A DNA stretch of 64,000 bases from Actinomycetes bacterium (GTDB lineage: Bacteria; Actinomycetota; Acidimicrobiia; Acidimicrobiales; RAAP-2). A model generated the notes under the pieces. That model was not told the DNA's origin. It made no database searches and was given only the letters and a program-made list of their open reading frames with translations. The position numbers and the translations under genes are program-made. Location of the stretch: assembly GCA_021827705.1 (NCBI GenBank), contig JAKAUQ010000029.1, positions 1 through 64,000 on the forward strand, in the 5' to 3' direction. Positions 53,455 through 62,912 of the stretch are shown here, one piece after another (the first letter of the stretch is position 1; the number at the start of each line of letters is the position of its first letter).

Positions 53455-53999
53455 CGGTGCCCCAACGTACGCAGGGCCAGGCGCAAGGCCTCGGACTCGT
53501 CGGCGGGCCAAGCCAGCGTGCTGAGCTCGCGAACCTCGCTGCTGGCGTACCCCAGCTGGCGCAGGGCCTCAGCGACGGCGAGCGGGACCGCTGCGGCGGG
53601 GCTCTCGGCCAACTTGCCTCGCAGCTCGAGGACGATGCGCGCCGCGGTCTTGGGCCCGATACCAGGAATCGAGGCCACCAGTCGATCGTCGCCCGCCTCG
53701 ATGGCCGCGCGCAGGGCGGACGCTGTCATCGTGCGCAAGGCAGCCAGGGCCGTCGAGGGGCCGACCCCGGGCGTGGCCAGCAGCTGCGTGAAGACGCCGC
53801 GCTCCTCGAAGTCCGCGAACCCGTACAGCAGGATCTGGTCGTCGCGCACCACCGTGTAGATGGCGAGATCCACCGCCTCACCCACCTCGGGTGGTGCCGC
53901 CGCGGCCAGGTGCACCTCGTAGCCGACGCCTCCGACGTCGAGCACCACGGCTCCGGAGGGCAGGTGCGCCACGACCTCGCCCCGCAGCGCCCCGATCAC
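53451..53999 (-). CDS. ruvA: Holliday junction protein RuvA
   Basis: MIGALRGEVVAHLPSGAVVLDVGGVGYEVHLAAA..TQLLATPGVGPSTALAAL..LVASIPGIGPKTAARIVLELRGKL. Confidence 0.96.
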   Translation of the reverse strand: MIGALRGEVVAHLPSGAVVLDVGGVGYEVHLAAAAPPEVGEAVDLAIYTVVRDDQILLYGFADFEERGVFTQLLATPGVGPSTALAALRTMTASALRAAIEAGDDRLVASIPGIGPKTAARIVLELRGKLAESPAAAVPLAVAEALRQLGYASSEVRELSTLAWPADESEALRLALRTLGHR

Positions 54000-54502
54000 G
54001 CCAGCGCCCCCGCACCGGCCCGGCGCTCGCGGCGCTCCACGGTCAGGTAGGTCATCGCCAGGGCCAGCGCGTCGGCCACGTCGGGCGGCTCGGGAGGCGC
54101 GACCAGTCTCAGCAGTTCCGCCACCATGGCCTGCACCTGGGCCTTGGACGCGGCGCCGTAGCCGGTCACGGCGAGTTTGACCTCCTGCGCGGTGAACTGC
54201 CGCACGACCAGCCCGGCCGCGGCAGCCAGCCCGACCGCGACACCACTGGCCTGCGCCACGGGGATGGCCGTGCGAGCATTGCGCTGGTAGAAGACCTTCT
54301 CCACAACAACCGCGTCAGGGCTCGCGTGCTCCAGCAGTGCGGCCAACTCGCGGTGCAGCGTGCCGAGACGCTCCTCGACTGGGGCCCGAGCATCGGTGGC
54401 GATCAGCCCGGCCCGCACGGCGCGATCGTGTGCCCGTCGGCCCGACTCGACCAGGCCGAATCCGCACCGCGTCAGACCCGGATCGATCCCCAAGACGAAC
54501 AC
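53996..54502 (-). CDS. ruvC: Holliday junction resolvase RuvC
   Basis: VLGIDPGLTRCGFGLVESG..DAVVVEKVFYQRNARTAIPVAQASGVAVGLAAAAGLVVRQFTAQEVKLAVTGYGAASKAQVQAMV. Confidence 0.96.
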   Translation of the reverse strand: MFVLGIDPGLTRCGFGLVESGRRAHDRAVRAGLIATDARAPVEERLGTLHRELAALLEHASPDAVVVEKVFYQRNARTAIPVAQASGVAVGLAAAAGLVVRQFTAQEVKLAVTGYGAASKAQVQAMVAELLRLVAPPEPPDVADALALAMTYLTVERRERRAGAGALA

Positions 54503-54543
54503 GTGTTCGATACTACCGCCTGCTCCCCGAGGGGCGCGGATGC

Positions 54544-55293
54544 CTACTCGTCGAAGGCGCTCATGACGTCGTCGGCGATGTCGAAGTTCGCGTAGACGTT
54601 CTGGACGTCGTCGTGGTCGTCGATCGCATCCACCAGGCGCAGAACGCGGCGGGCTTCGCCCTCCTCAAAGACCGGGATCACGTTCTGGGGTACCAGCGTC
54701 AACTCGCTGCCGATCACCCGTAACCCGTAGCCCTCGAGCGCCTCGCGCACGCGCGCGAGCTCTTGGGGCTCGGTCGTGACCACGATCTCCTCACCGGCCA
54801 CCTCGAAGTTCTCTCCGCCGGACTCCAGGACCCATTCGAGCAGCTGGTCCTCGTCCACCGGGCCCGCCAGGGTGATCTGGCCGCGGCGGTCGAACTGCCA
54901 GGACACCGCCCCGGGCTCCGCGATGGACCCCCCGTTCTTGGCGAACAGGTGCTTGATCTCGGCGCTCGTCCGGTTGCGATTATCCGTCAGAGTCTCCACG
55001 ATGACCGCCACGCCCCCCGGGGCGTACCCCTCGTAGGTCACTGACTCGTAGCGCACACCTTCCAGTTCGCCCGTGCCGCGCTTGATGGCCCGCTCGATCG
55101 TGTCCACCGGCACCGAGGCGTCGCGCGCCTTCTGGTACATGGTGCGCAGGCTGGCGTTGGCGGTGACGTCGCTGCCACCCTCGCGCGCCGCAACCTCCAC
55201 CTGTCGGATCAGCTTGGCAAAAACCTTGGCGCGCGCCTGGTCCTTGGCGCCCTTGCGATGCTTGGTCGTTGCCCACTTCGAATGGCCGGACAT
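54544..55293 (-). CDS. yebC: YebC/PmpR (TACO1) family protein
   Basis: MSGHSKWATTKHRKGAKDQARAKVFAKLIRQVEVAAREGGSDVTANASLRTMYQKARDASVPVDTIERAIKRGTGELEGVRYESVTYEGYAPGGVAVIVETLTDNRNRTSAEIKHLF. Confidence 0.97.
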   Translation of the reverse strand: MSGHSKWATTKHRKGAKDQARAKVFAKLIRQVEVAAREGGSDVTANASLRTMYQKARDASVPVDTIERAIKRGTGELEGVRYESVTYEGYAPGGVAVIVETLTDNRNRTSAEIKHLFAKNGGSIAEPGAVSWQFDRRGQITLAGPVDEDQLLEWVLESGGENFEVAGEEIVVTTEPQELARVREALEGYGLRVIGSELTLVPQNVIPVFEEGEARRVLRLVDAIDDHDDVQNVYANFDIADDVMSAFDE

Positions 55294-55337
55294 GCTTCCT
55301 CCCGCCCCCAGCGGGGCTCGGCCATGCTACCGGAGAA

Positions 55338-55916
55338 CTAGACCAGCGAGAGGAACAGCTCGTGGATGCGCGTCTCGCCGGTGAGCTCGGGATGAAACGC
55401 GCAGCCCAGTGCATGACCCTGGCGCACCAGCACGGGCGTGGGGCCTTCGCCGTGGTCGTGGGAGGCCAGAACCGTAACGCCCTCGGCGAACGAGACGATC
55501 TGTGGCGCTCGGATGAAGGCCCCGGCCACCGGACCGATCCCGGCCACCTCCACCACCGTCTCGAAGCTCGCCACCTGACGCCCGAAGCCGTTGCGACGCA
55601 CGTCGACGTCGAGCAGCCCGAGGCTCCACTGGTCCGAGCGCCCGTCGAGGATCCGCCGGGCCATCATGATCAGCCCCGCACAGGTTCCCAGGACGGGCAA
55701 ACCGCCCTCAACCAGCTCGGTGAGCGGCTCGCGCAAGCCCCCCGTGACCAGGAGTCGAGCCATCGTGGTCGACTCACCGCCCGGGATCACCAGCCCACTG
55801 ATTCCCGCCAGGTCCGCCACTCGGCGCACCTCGACGGCCGAGGAGCCGATCCGCTGCAGCACCGCGACGTGCTCGCGCACGTCACCTTGCAGCGCCAGGA
55901 CGCCGACGGACGCCAC
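55338..55916 (-). CDS. pdxT: Pyridoxal 5'-phosphate synthase glutaminase subunit
   Basis: VGVLALQGDVREHVAVLQRIG..LVIPGGESTTMARLL..VLGTCAGLIMMAR..FHPELTGETRIHELFL. Confidence 0.96.
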   Translation of the reverse strand: MASVGVLALQGDVREHVAVLQRIGSSAVEVRRVADLAGISGLVIPGGESTTMARLLVTGGLREPLTELVEGGLPVLGTCAGLIMMARRILDGRSDQWSLGLLDVDVRRNGFGRQVASFETVVEVAGIGPVAGAFIRAPQIVSFAEGVTVLASHDHGEGPTPVLVRQGHALGCAFHPELTGETRIHELFLSLV

Positions 55917-56812
55917 TACCAGCCGCGTTCGGCCAGTCGCTGCTCCAACGTCGCGGTCTCCGAGCCACGCATCGCGGCGCCCAGGCCCGTGGACACCTTG
56001 GCCACCACGCTCGGGTCGCGGAAGTGCGTCGTCGCCTCCACGATGGCCTCGGCCATGCGGACCGGATCTGCGCTCTTGAAGATCCCCGAGCCGACGAACA
56101 CCGCCTCGGCCCCCAGCTGCATCACGAGCGACGCGTCAGCCGGCGTGGCGATGCCGCCCGCACAGAACATCGGCACGGGCAGGTGCCCAGTCTCGGCCAC
56201 CTCGCGCACCAGGGGCAGGGGTGCCTGGAGGTCCTTGGCCAGGCCAGCCAGTTCGGCTGCGTCGGCGCTGTGCACGCGGCGCATCTGCGCGTTGATCGTG
56301 CGCAGGTGGCGCACCGCCTCGACCACGTTTCCCGTGCCCGCCTCGCCCTTGGAGCGGATCAGGCATGCGCCCTCGCCGATGCGTCGCAGAGCTTCGCCCA
56401 AGTTGGTCGCGCCGCACACGAAGGGGACGGTGAAGGCCCACTTGTCGATGTGATGCTCCTCGTCGGCCGGCGTCAGCACCTCGGACTCGTCGACGTAGTC
56501 AACCCCGAGCGACTCGAGGACCTGCGCCTCGGCGAAATGCCCGATGCGAGCCTTGGCCATTACGGGAATCGTCACGGTGGCCTGGATCTCCTGGATCAGC
56601 AGGGGGTCGCTCATGCGCGCCACACCGCCGTCGCGCCGGATGTCCGCCGGCACCCGCTCGAGCGCCATCACCGCCACCGCGCCCGCGTCCTCGGCGATCT
56701 TGGCCTGATCGGCGTTGACCACGTCCATGATCACCCCGCCACGCAGCATGTCTGCGAACCCGCGCTTGACCAGCGTCGAGCCGACCGTCGAACTGTCAGG
56801 GGAAGTCGTCAT
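55916..56812 (-). CDS. pdxS: Pyridoxal 5'-phosphate synthase lyase subunit
   Basis: [92 protein letters not shown]. Confidence 0.97.
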   Translation of the reverse strand: MTTSPDSSTVGSTLVKRGFADMLRGGVIMDVVNADQAKIAEDAGAVAVMALERVPADIRRDGGVARMSDPLLIQEIQATVTIPVMAKARIGHFAEAQVLESLGVDYVDESEVLTPADEEHHIDKWAFTVPFVCGATNLGEALRRIGEGACLIRSKGEAGTGNVVEAVRHLRTINAQMRRVHSADAAELAGLAKDLQAPLPLVREVAETGHLPVPMFCAGGIATPADASLVMQLGAEAVFVGSGIFKSADPVRMAEAIVEATTHFRDPSVVAKVSTGLGAAMRGSETATLEQRLAERGW

Positions 56813-56834
56813 AGCCCCAGACTACTGGCCCCGC

Positions 56835-57731
56835 CTACCACTCCTCGAGGGCGCGAGCGCGCACCACGGGGTGGTCGAGATCACCGTCGCGGGGCTCGGC
56901 CTGGCCGCTTCGGGGGTTCAACCACAGGCACCGAGTGGCGTCGTAGTCGACCGTGCAGAAGTACGAGTCGGCGGGTATCTCCTGGTTGCCGCAGCGTCGC
57001 AGCGCCTGGGCCAGCCCGACCGGATAGCGGATCTGCGCTGCGGCGACCTCGTCGGCGCGATACGCCGTTCCCGGTCCCGCCAGGTTCAGCCGATCATCCG
57101 CGTCTCGTCCCACCACGACCGCCGCGCACCCGCGCACCACCAGCCCGAGGCGCTCGCGCGCCAGGCAGTGGGCCACGGCGCCCTCGAGCTCGATGAGGTC
57201 GAAGTCGCGCAGCAGCGCCGTCGTGACCAGGAGGGACTGCCCCGTCTGGTGTCGCACCAAGGCCACGTTGTACGCCTCGTCGCGCACGATCACCGGATGC
57301 ACCCCGCTCACGCCAAAGGTCGCGGTCAGGCGCTCGAGGACCGTGTCCAGGCGATCGCGGTCGTGGGCGTCCCCCCCGTGCGCGAAGCCGGCCGCCATGC
57401 GCGTGCCTAAGTCGGCGCTGCGCCGACGCAGGCGCGCCACGCCCGCCGGCGTCCAGATCCCGTAGGCCAGCACCACCGCGGCGGCCACGACGCCCCACCA
57501 CGCCGTCGCCAGCAGCGCCGCCACAACCAGGCCAATGACGATCAGGGCGACCAGGCTGCTCCAGGCCGCCTGGCGCCGCCAGTACACGCGACGCACCGCC
57601 CCCAGGTTGTGCTCGCGCTCGTGGTGCGCGGGCACGTAGGGGCTCTGCCAGGATGGGTCGAGCACGGGTGCGACGAACGCCCCCGTGCCCGCGCGCGGGC
57701 TGCGCCGTCGAGTGCGCGAGTGGGAGGCCAT
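56835..57731 (-). CDS. Membrane-anchored M48-like protein with degenerate metal-binding motifs
   Basis: TM segment, then LERLTATFGVSGVHPVIVRDEAYNVALVR..SLLVTTALLRDFDLIELEGAVAHCLARERLG..GTAYRADEVAAAQIRYPVGLAQALRRC; layout of M48 proteases with HExxH to HCLAR. Confidence 0.7.
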   Translation of the reverse strand: MASHSRTRRRSPRAGTGAFVAPVLDPSWQSPYVPAHHEREHNLGAVRRVYWRRQAAWSSLVALIVIGLVVAALLATAWWGVVAAAVVLAYGIWTPAGVARLRRRSADLGTRMAAGFAHGGDAHDRDRLDTVLERLTATFGVSGVHPVIVRDEAYNVALVRHQTGQSLLVTTALLRDFDLIELEGAVAHCLARERLGLVVRGCAAVVVGRDADDRLNLAGPGTAYRADEVAAAQIRYPVGLAQALRRCGNQEIPADSYFCTVDYDATRCLWLNPRSGQAEPRDGDLDHPVVRARALEEW

Positions 57732-57741
57732 CGGGTCCAGG

Positions 57742-58842
57742 CTACTGCCGACCCGCGAAGCGCCCACGCGCGCGATCGTAGAGGTCCTCGTAGCGACCCA
57801 CCAGCCGGTCCATCGACCACTGCTCGGCGTACGCGCGGGCGGCAGCCACCCAGTCGGGCCCCGCCGCCAGAGCCTCAGCAATGGCGCGCTCCACGTCGGC
57901 GGCGTCACCGGGCTGGGCCAGGACCGCGTGCCCGCCCGCGGCGTCGCGGTATCCCGGGATGTCACTGGCCACGACGGGGAGCTCGGCGGCCATGGCCTCG
58001 AGGAGCACCAGACCGAAGCTCTCGCGCCCGAGCGCGGGGGCCACCAGCACCGAGGAGCGCCGCAGCCACATCAGCTTGGTGCTCTCATCGGCCGCGCCCA
58101 GGAAATCGAACGCCGGGTCGTGGCCAAAGCGCGCGCGGAGCCCCTCTCCGAGGGGGCCGTCTCCCAGCACGACGCCGCGCCAGGGCGGCGCGCCCCCGGC
58201 GTTGTGGCGAACGACCGCCTCCAGCGCTACGGCGGCTCCCTTGCGCTCCTCCAGTCGCCCGAGCAGGAGGATCGTCGCGACCTCGGGGCGCTGGCGGGCC
58301 TCGCGGCGCAAGCGCGCCGTCTCGAAGCCGTTGAACAGGACGTCGGGATGCACACCGGCGGCTCGGCCCATGGTCTGGGCGGCGGCGGGGCTGACGGCGG
58401 CGACCACGTCGAGGCCGCGGGCCAGCCGGTGCAGCACCGGCGTGGTCCAGCGCGTCGCGGGGCCGGCCCCGGCACGGTGCAGCGTTCCCACACTCGGCGC
58501 CCCGTGGCGCAGCAGGGTGGACCAACCCAACACCGGCGCAAAGGGCTCGTGCAGATGGACGACGGATCCGGGAGCCGCCTCGACCAGGGACCGCAGCTGG
58601 CGCGCGGCACGCCACGAGATGGTGACCGGGGCGCGCGAGCCATTGGCGGGCACCGCCAGCGTCCGGCCCAGCCGGTGGACGTGCGCCGGCGTGTCGGGGG
58701 CCGGGCCCTGCGCGGGTCCGGGGGCCACCAGATCGACGTCGTGGCCCCGCGCGACCAGGACACGGCTCATCGCCAGCGCCTGCTCTTGGACCCCGCCGAA
58801 CGCCGACAGGGAGTAGGGGCACACCAAGATGACGTGGCTCAC
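57742..58842 (-). CDS. pimA: GT4 glycosyltransferase, PimA-like phosphatidyl-myo-inositol mannosyltransferase
   Basis: VILVCPYSLSAFGGVQEQALAMSRVLVARGHDVDLVAPG..HLHEPFAPVLGWSTLL..GRLEERKGAAVALEAV..APALGRESFGLVLLEAMAAELPVVASDIPGYRD; GTG start. Confidence 0.88.
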   Translation of the reverse strand: MSHVILVCPYSLSAFGGVQEQALAMSRVLVARGHDVDLVAPGPAQGPAPDTPAHVHRLGRTLAVPANGSRAPVTISWRAARQLRSLVEAAPGSVVHLHEPFAPVLGWSTLLRHGAPSVGTLHRAGAGPATRWTTPVLHRLARGLDVVAAVSPAAAQTMGRAAGVHPDVLFNGFETARLRREARQRPEVATILLLGRLEERKGAAVALEAVVRHNAGGAPPWRGVVLGDGPLGEGLRARFGHDPAFDFLGAADESTKLMWLRRSSVLVAPALGRESFGLVLLEAMAAELPVVASDIPGYRDAAGGHAVLAQPGDAADVERAIAEALAAGPDWVAAARAYAEQWSMDRLVGRYEDLYDRARGRFAGRQ

Positions 58843-59711
58843 GGCGCGAACCGGGCCTGGAGGACGTGCCACTGCTCGGGCGCGCGGCGAATCAGCCCCT
58901 CCAACTCGATGGCTACCGCCTGGGTCACTCGGGTCACGTCGTCGCGTAGGCGGCCCTGGCGTTCGGCGGCCACCGGAGGCACCACCACGGCGTAGTGCCC
59001 CGATTCTGGCCCGCTGTAGCACGCGGCCACCAGCAGAGTGGCTCCCGTGCGCAGGGCTAGCGTGGCCGGACCAGCTGGCAGGGTCGTGCGCTGCCCGAAG
59101 AACGTCACCTCCACGCCGTTACCCTGCAGATCGCGGTCGCACAGCAGCCCGACCACGCCGCGGTTCCCCAAGTGCTCGAGCAGCGCGGTCCCCGCGTGAT
59201 CATTCAGGGGGATCACGTGGATGCCGATAGCCTCGCGCTCCTGCGCAAACCAGGTGAACATCTCGGGGGGCTCGAGCACCTCCGCCACCGCGGTCATGGG
59301 CAGGTCGATCTGGGCCAAGAAGGCACCGCCCCACTCCCAGCTGCCCATGTGGGGCAGGGCCAGGATCATCCCGCGGCCCCGGGCCCGCGCGTCTTCGAGG
59401 TGGTGGCGACCCTCAACCACGCGGAAGCGGTCCACGACCTCGGAAGGCGGCGTGGCCGGCAGGCGCGCGCCCTCGACCCAGTACTGCGCGTACGAGGCCA
59501 TCGCGCGATCGGCCATCCGCCCCACGAGGGCGTCGGGCGTCTCGCCCCTCGAACCCAGAACGTGACGCAGGTTGGCCGTCAGGGGACGCCGCACGGTCGC
59601 CCGGCGTCCGGCCGCGATCGCCACGCGACGGGCCAGGGCCAGGGCCAGTGACTCGGGCAGCCATCGCAGCACTCGCGCCGTCGCCCGCCAGACGCCGACG
59701 GAGGCCGCCAC
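58839..59711 (-). CDS. patA: Lauroyl-acyltransferase family (PatA-like PIM acyltransferase)
   Basis: SYAQYWVEGARLP..VEGRHHLEDARARGRGMILALPHMGSWEWGGAFLAQIDLPMTAVAEVLEPPEMFTWFAQERE..VGLLCDRDLQGNGVEVTFFGQRTTLPAGPATLALRTGATLL. Confidence 0.87.
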   Translation of the reverse strand: MAASVGVWRATARVLRWLPESLALALARRVAIAAGRRATVRRPLTANLRHVLGSRGETPDALVGRMADRAMASYAQYWVEGARLPATPPSEVVDRFRVVEGRHHLEDARARGRGMILALPHMGSWEWGGAFLAQIDLPMTAVAEVLEPPEMFTWFAQEREAIGIHVIPLNDHAGTALLEHLGNRGVVGLLCDRDLQGNGVEVTFFGQRTTLPAGPATLALRTGATLLVAACYSGPESGHYAVVVPPVAAERQGRLRDDVTRVTQAVAIELEGLIRRAPEQWHVLQARFAP

Positions 59712-59716
59712 GGGCG

Positions 59717-60385
59717 CTAGTGGCGGGCCGCGCGCGCCATCCGACGCCGGACACGGCTGGCGTAGCGGTGCGTGCGCGTGTCGGGCCGCCGCGGAATGCG
59801 CTCGGGCCGGGCGGCGGCGTGCCACACCCGCTGAAAGCGTCCCAGCGCGGTCATCGTCGTCAGGGCCAGCATCAGCCACAGCACCGGCAAGAACACCGCC
59901 GAGCTCAGTAGTGCCACGCCCAGCAGGATCATGCGCTCGGCACGCTCCATGAGCCCACCGCGGGCCGAGAGCCCCAGGCTCTCGGCCTTGGAGCGCTGGT
60001 AGGAGATCAAGAACGTCGTCGTCAGGATCGCGAAGGGCAGCAGCACCAGCTGCCCGTGCCCGTGGGCGGTCAGGTAGTACGCCACCCCGCCCATCAGCAG
60101 CGAGTCCGAGACCCGGTCGACGACGGAGTCGAAGAAGCTTCCGCGCTGGCTGGCTCGGTGGGACGCCTTGGCCACCGCCCCGTCGAGCATGTCGTGGAAC
60201 CCGGTCAGGGCGAGCAGGATGACCGCGACGAAGTGGCGACCCGTCCCGATGGCCACTGCGGTGGCCGCCGCGAAGATCAGCCCGGAGCCGGTGAGGACAT
60301 CAGCCGAGACCCGCCGCGCGACGAGCCACCGTCCCGCCGGTGCGGTGATCTTCTCCACCCCCGTGCGAAAACGTCCGTCGAACAT
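59717..60385 (-). CDS. pgsA: CDP-alcohol phosphatidyltransferase (PgsA1-like phosphatidylinositol-phosphate synthase)
   Basis: FHDMLDGAVAKASHRASQRGSFFDSVVDRVSD matches the CDP-alcohol PT motif DxxDGxxA(R/K)..GxxxDxxxD; operon position between HIT and patA. Confidence 0.88.
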   Translation of the reverse strand: MFDGRFRTGVEKITAPAGRWLVARRVSADVLTGSGLIFAAATAVAIGTGRHFVAVILLALTGFHDMLDGAVAKASHRASQRGSFFDSVVDRVSDSLLMGGVAYYLTAHGHGQLVLLPFAILTTTFLISYQRSKAESLGLSARGGLMERAERMILLGVALLSSAVFLPVLWLMLALTTMTALGRFQRVWHAAARPERIPRRPDTRTHRYASRVRRRMARAARH

Positions 60386-60416
60386 GTCTCCCCTGGGCCG
60401 TTCGCGCCGAGTCTAC

Positions 60417-60929
60417 TCACGTCCCTGGGGCCGACGGCATCTCCAGGTAGGGCTGGACCTTGTGCCAGGTCGACTCCAGTGACTCGGGCAGCACCCGAAC
60501 CTCGGCGATCGCGGTCATGAAGTTGGTGTCCCCGTTCCAACGCGGCAGCGCGTGCGCGTGCAGGTGCCCCGGAATCCCGGCCCCGGCCGCGCGCCCCAGG
60601 TTCATGCCGATGTTCAGGCCGTCGGGACGGTAGGCCAACTCCAGGGCGCGCGCCGCCGCCCGGATCGTCTCGCTAAACACGCCGTACTCCTCGGCGCTCA
60701 GCTCCTCGAGACTCGCGGCGTGGCGCCGCGGCAGGACGAGCACGTGACCCGACCCGTAGGGGAACGCGTTCAGGACCACGAAGGAGAGCGGGCCGCGCCC
60801 CAGCACCCCCGACTCAGTCCCCACCGGCTCCTCACTTAGGCGGCAGAACACGCACCCGTCGCCTGAGGGCGCGCCGGCCGTGCTGACATACTGCTCGCGC
60901 CAGGCGGCCGCGAAGCGCTCGAGGGGCAT
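60417..60929 (-). CDS. HIT-family nucleotide hydrolase/phosphorylase
   Basis: CVFCRLSEEP..FVVLNAFPYGSGHVLVLPRRHAASLEEL..NIGMNLGRAAGAGIPGHLHAHALPRWNGDTNFM (HxHxH). Confidence 0.93.
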   Translation of the reverse strand: MPLERFAAAWREQYVSTAGAPSGDGCVFCRLSEEPVGTESGVLGRGPLSFVVLNAFPYGSGHVLVLPRRHAASLEELSAEEYGVFSETIRAAARALELAYRPDGLNIGMNLGRAAGAGIPGHLHAHALPRWNGDTNFMTAIAEVRVLPESLESTWHKVQPYLEMPSAPGT

Positions 60930-62897
60930 CTAGAGGTCCTCGGGCGCGCCCCGGCGCGCCACCTCGGTAGCCAGCCGCTCGACCAGGTCATCCACGCTCA
61001 CGCCGCGCTCGGGATCGGTCGCACCGCGCCGGTTGACCCCCACCGTCTGGTTCCCGGCGTCCTCAGCGCCCACCACCAGGATGTAGGGAATCTTGTCGAG
61101 TTTGGCCCGCCGAACGCGCGAGCCGAGCGGCTCGTCGGCCGGCTCAGTCGAGGCGCGCAGCCCCCGGGCCCGGAGGCGCTGGGCGACCTCGTTGGCGTAC
61201 CCTTCGAACTCGCCACGCACGCTCAGCACGCGGGCCTGTTCGGGGCACAGCCACGTGGGCAGGTTGCCCGCGTAGTGCTCGAGCAGGATCGCCAGGAACC
61301 GCTCCACGGACCCGAACAGCGCCCGGTGGATCATGATCACGCGCTCGCGACGGTTGTCTGCGCCCACGTAGGAGGCGTCGAAGCGCTGGGGCGTCTGGAA
61401 GTCGAGCTGGATGGTGGAGATCTGGTGGGTGCGCCCGATGGCGTCTCGTGCCTGCACCGAGATCTTGGGGCCGTAGAACGCGCCCCCTCCCTCATCGAGC
61501 ACCAGATCGAGTGCCGCGGCGCGCGCCACCCGCTCCAGGGTGGACTCGGCCTCGCTCCACTCCTCGTCGCTGCCCACGGCCTTGCCTGCGGGCCGCGTGG
61601 ACAACTCGAGGTAGAAGTCATGGAGCCCGAAGTCGCCCAGCAGGTCCAGCACGAACTTCAGCAACTTGGCCAGCTCCTCGCCCATCTGGTCGCGGGAGCA
61701 GAAGATGTGCGCGTCGTCCTGGGTCATGCCGCGCACACGGGTGAGGCCATGGACAACGCCGGACTTCTCGTAGCGATACACCGACCCGAATTCGAACAGT
61801 CGCAGGGGCAGCTCGCGGTAGCTGCGCTGACGCGACTTGAAGATGAGCACGTGGAAGGGGCAGTTCATCGGCTTGAGGTAGTACCGCTGGCCCTCGTCGA
61901 GCTCCATGGGCGGGTACATCCCCTCGGCGAACCACTGCAGGTGGCCCGACGTCTCGAACAGGTCGGCCTTGGAGATGTGCGGGGTGTAGACGAAGCTGTA
62001 GCCGGCCTCCTCGTGGCGCTGGCGCGAGTACTCCTCCATGACGCGCCGCACGATGCCGCCGCGCGGGTGGAACACGGCCAGCCCGGGACCCAGCTCACTG
62101 GGGAAGGAGAACAGGTCCAGCTCTTGGCCCAGGCGCCGGTGGTCACGGCGCTCAGCCTCGGCGAGTTGGGCGAGGTGCTCGTCGAGCGCGGCCGCGCTCT
62201 CGAAGGCCGTCCCGTAGATGCGCTGGAGCTGGGGCCGGTGCTCGTCACCGCGCCAGTAGGCTCCGGCCACCCGCGTCAGGCGGAAGTGCCCCAGGCGACT
62301 CGTCGAGGGCACGTGTGGGCCCCGGCACAGGTCGACGAAGGCCGCCGAGTTTCGGTATGCCGACACCGCAGATGCGCCTTCCCCCGCCTCGCCGGCGACC
62401 CCGTCGATGATCTCGACCTTGAAAGGCTGGTCGGCGAAGAGTGCGCGCCCCTCGGCGATCGAGTGCTCTTCGCGAGTGAAGGGCTGATCCTCGGCGATGA
62501 TACGCCGCATCTCGGCGTCGATGCGCTCTAAATCGTCGTCGCTGAAGTGCGCCCCGTTGGGCAGGGAGAAGTCATAGTAGAAGCCGTGCTCGATGGTGGG
62601 ACCGATCGCGTACTTCGCGCCGGGCCACAGTCGCGTGACGGCCTGGGCCAGGACGTGGGCAGTCGAGTGGCGCAGCACGTCGCGCCCCGCGTCACTGGCC
62701 GCGGTGACCACGCGAACTTCAGCGCTATCAGGGAGGACCGTCGCGAGGTCCGTCAGCGAGCCGTTGACCTGCGCGGCCACCGCGTCACGCGCCAGTCGCG
62801 CACCGATCGCCGCCGCCAGATCCTGGGCCGTGGAGCCTGCTGGCAGCGTCCGCGACGAGCCATCGGGCAGCCGAATCACCACCTCGGACATGTCCAC
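60930..62897 (-). CDS. thrS: Threonyl-tRNA synthetase
   Basis: RHSTAHVLAQAVTRLWPGAKYAIGPTIEHGFYYDF..FVDLCRGPHVPSTSRLGHFRLTRVAGAYWRGDE..MNCPFHVLIFKSRQRSYRELPLRLFEFGSVYRYEKSGVVHGLTRVRGMTQDDAHIFC. Confidence 0.97.
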   Translation of the reverse strand: MDMSEVVIRLPDGSSRTLPAGSTAQDLAAAIGARLARDAVAAQVNGSLTDLATVLPDSAEVRVVTAASDAGRDVLRHSTAHVLAQAVTRLWPGAKYAIGPTIEHGFYYDFSLPNGAHFSDDDLERIDAEMRRIIAEDQPFTREEHSIAEGRALFADQPFKVEIIDGVAGEAGEGASAVSAYRNSAAFVDLCRGPHVPSTSRLGHFRLTRVAGAYWRGDEHRPQLQRIYGTAFESAAALDEHLAQLAEAERRDHRRLGQELDLFSFPSELGPGLAVFHPRGGIVRRVMEEYSRQRHEEAGYSFVYTPHISKADLFETSGHLQWFAEGMYPPMELDEGQRYYLKPMNCPFHVLIFKSRQRSYRELPLRLFEFGSVYRYEKSGVVHGLTRVRGMTQDDAHIFCSRDQMGEELAKLLKFVLDLLGDFGLHDFYLELSTRPAGKAVGSDEEWSEAESTLERVARAAALDLVLDEGGGAFYGPKISVQARDAIGRTHQISTIQLDFQTPQRFDASYVGADNRRERVIMIHRALFGSVERFLAILLEHYAGNLPTWLCPEQARVLSVRGEFEGYANEVAQRLRARGLRASTEPADEPLGSRVRRAKLDKIPYILVVGAEDAGNQTVGVNRRGATDPERGVSVDDLVERLATEVARRGAPEDL

Positions 62898-62912
62898 GAC
62901 TCCTTTCGACCT

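Noticed and set aside
59717-60385. AR to AK change in the CDP-alcohol phosphotransferase motif of the PgsA-like protein
   Set aside because: All the conserved Asp residues are present and Lys at this position is a conservative change I believe also occurs in active homologues; not evidence of altered function.
62898-62912. Possible T-box or attenuator upstream of thrS
   Set aside because: Only about 15 nt separate thrS from the upstream part of the mapped region (thrS is on the minus strand and preceded by mshC), which leaves no room for a T-box leader.
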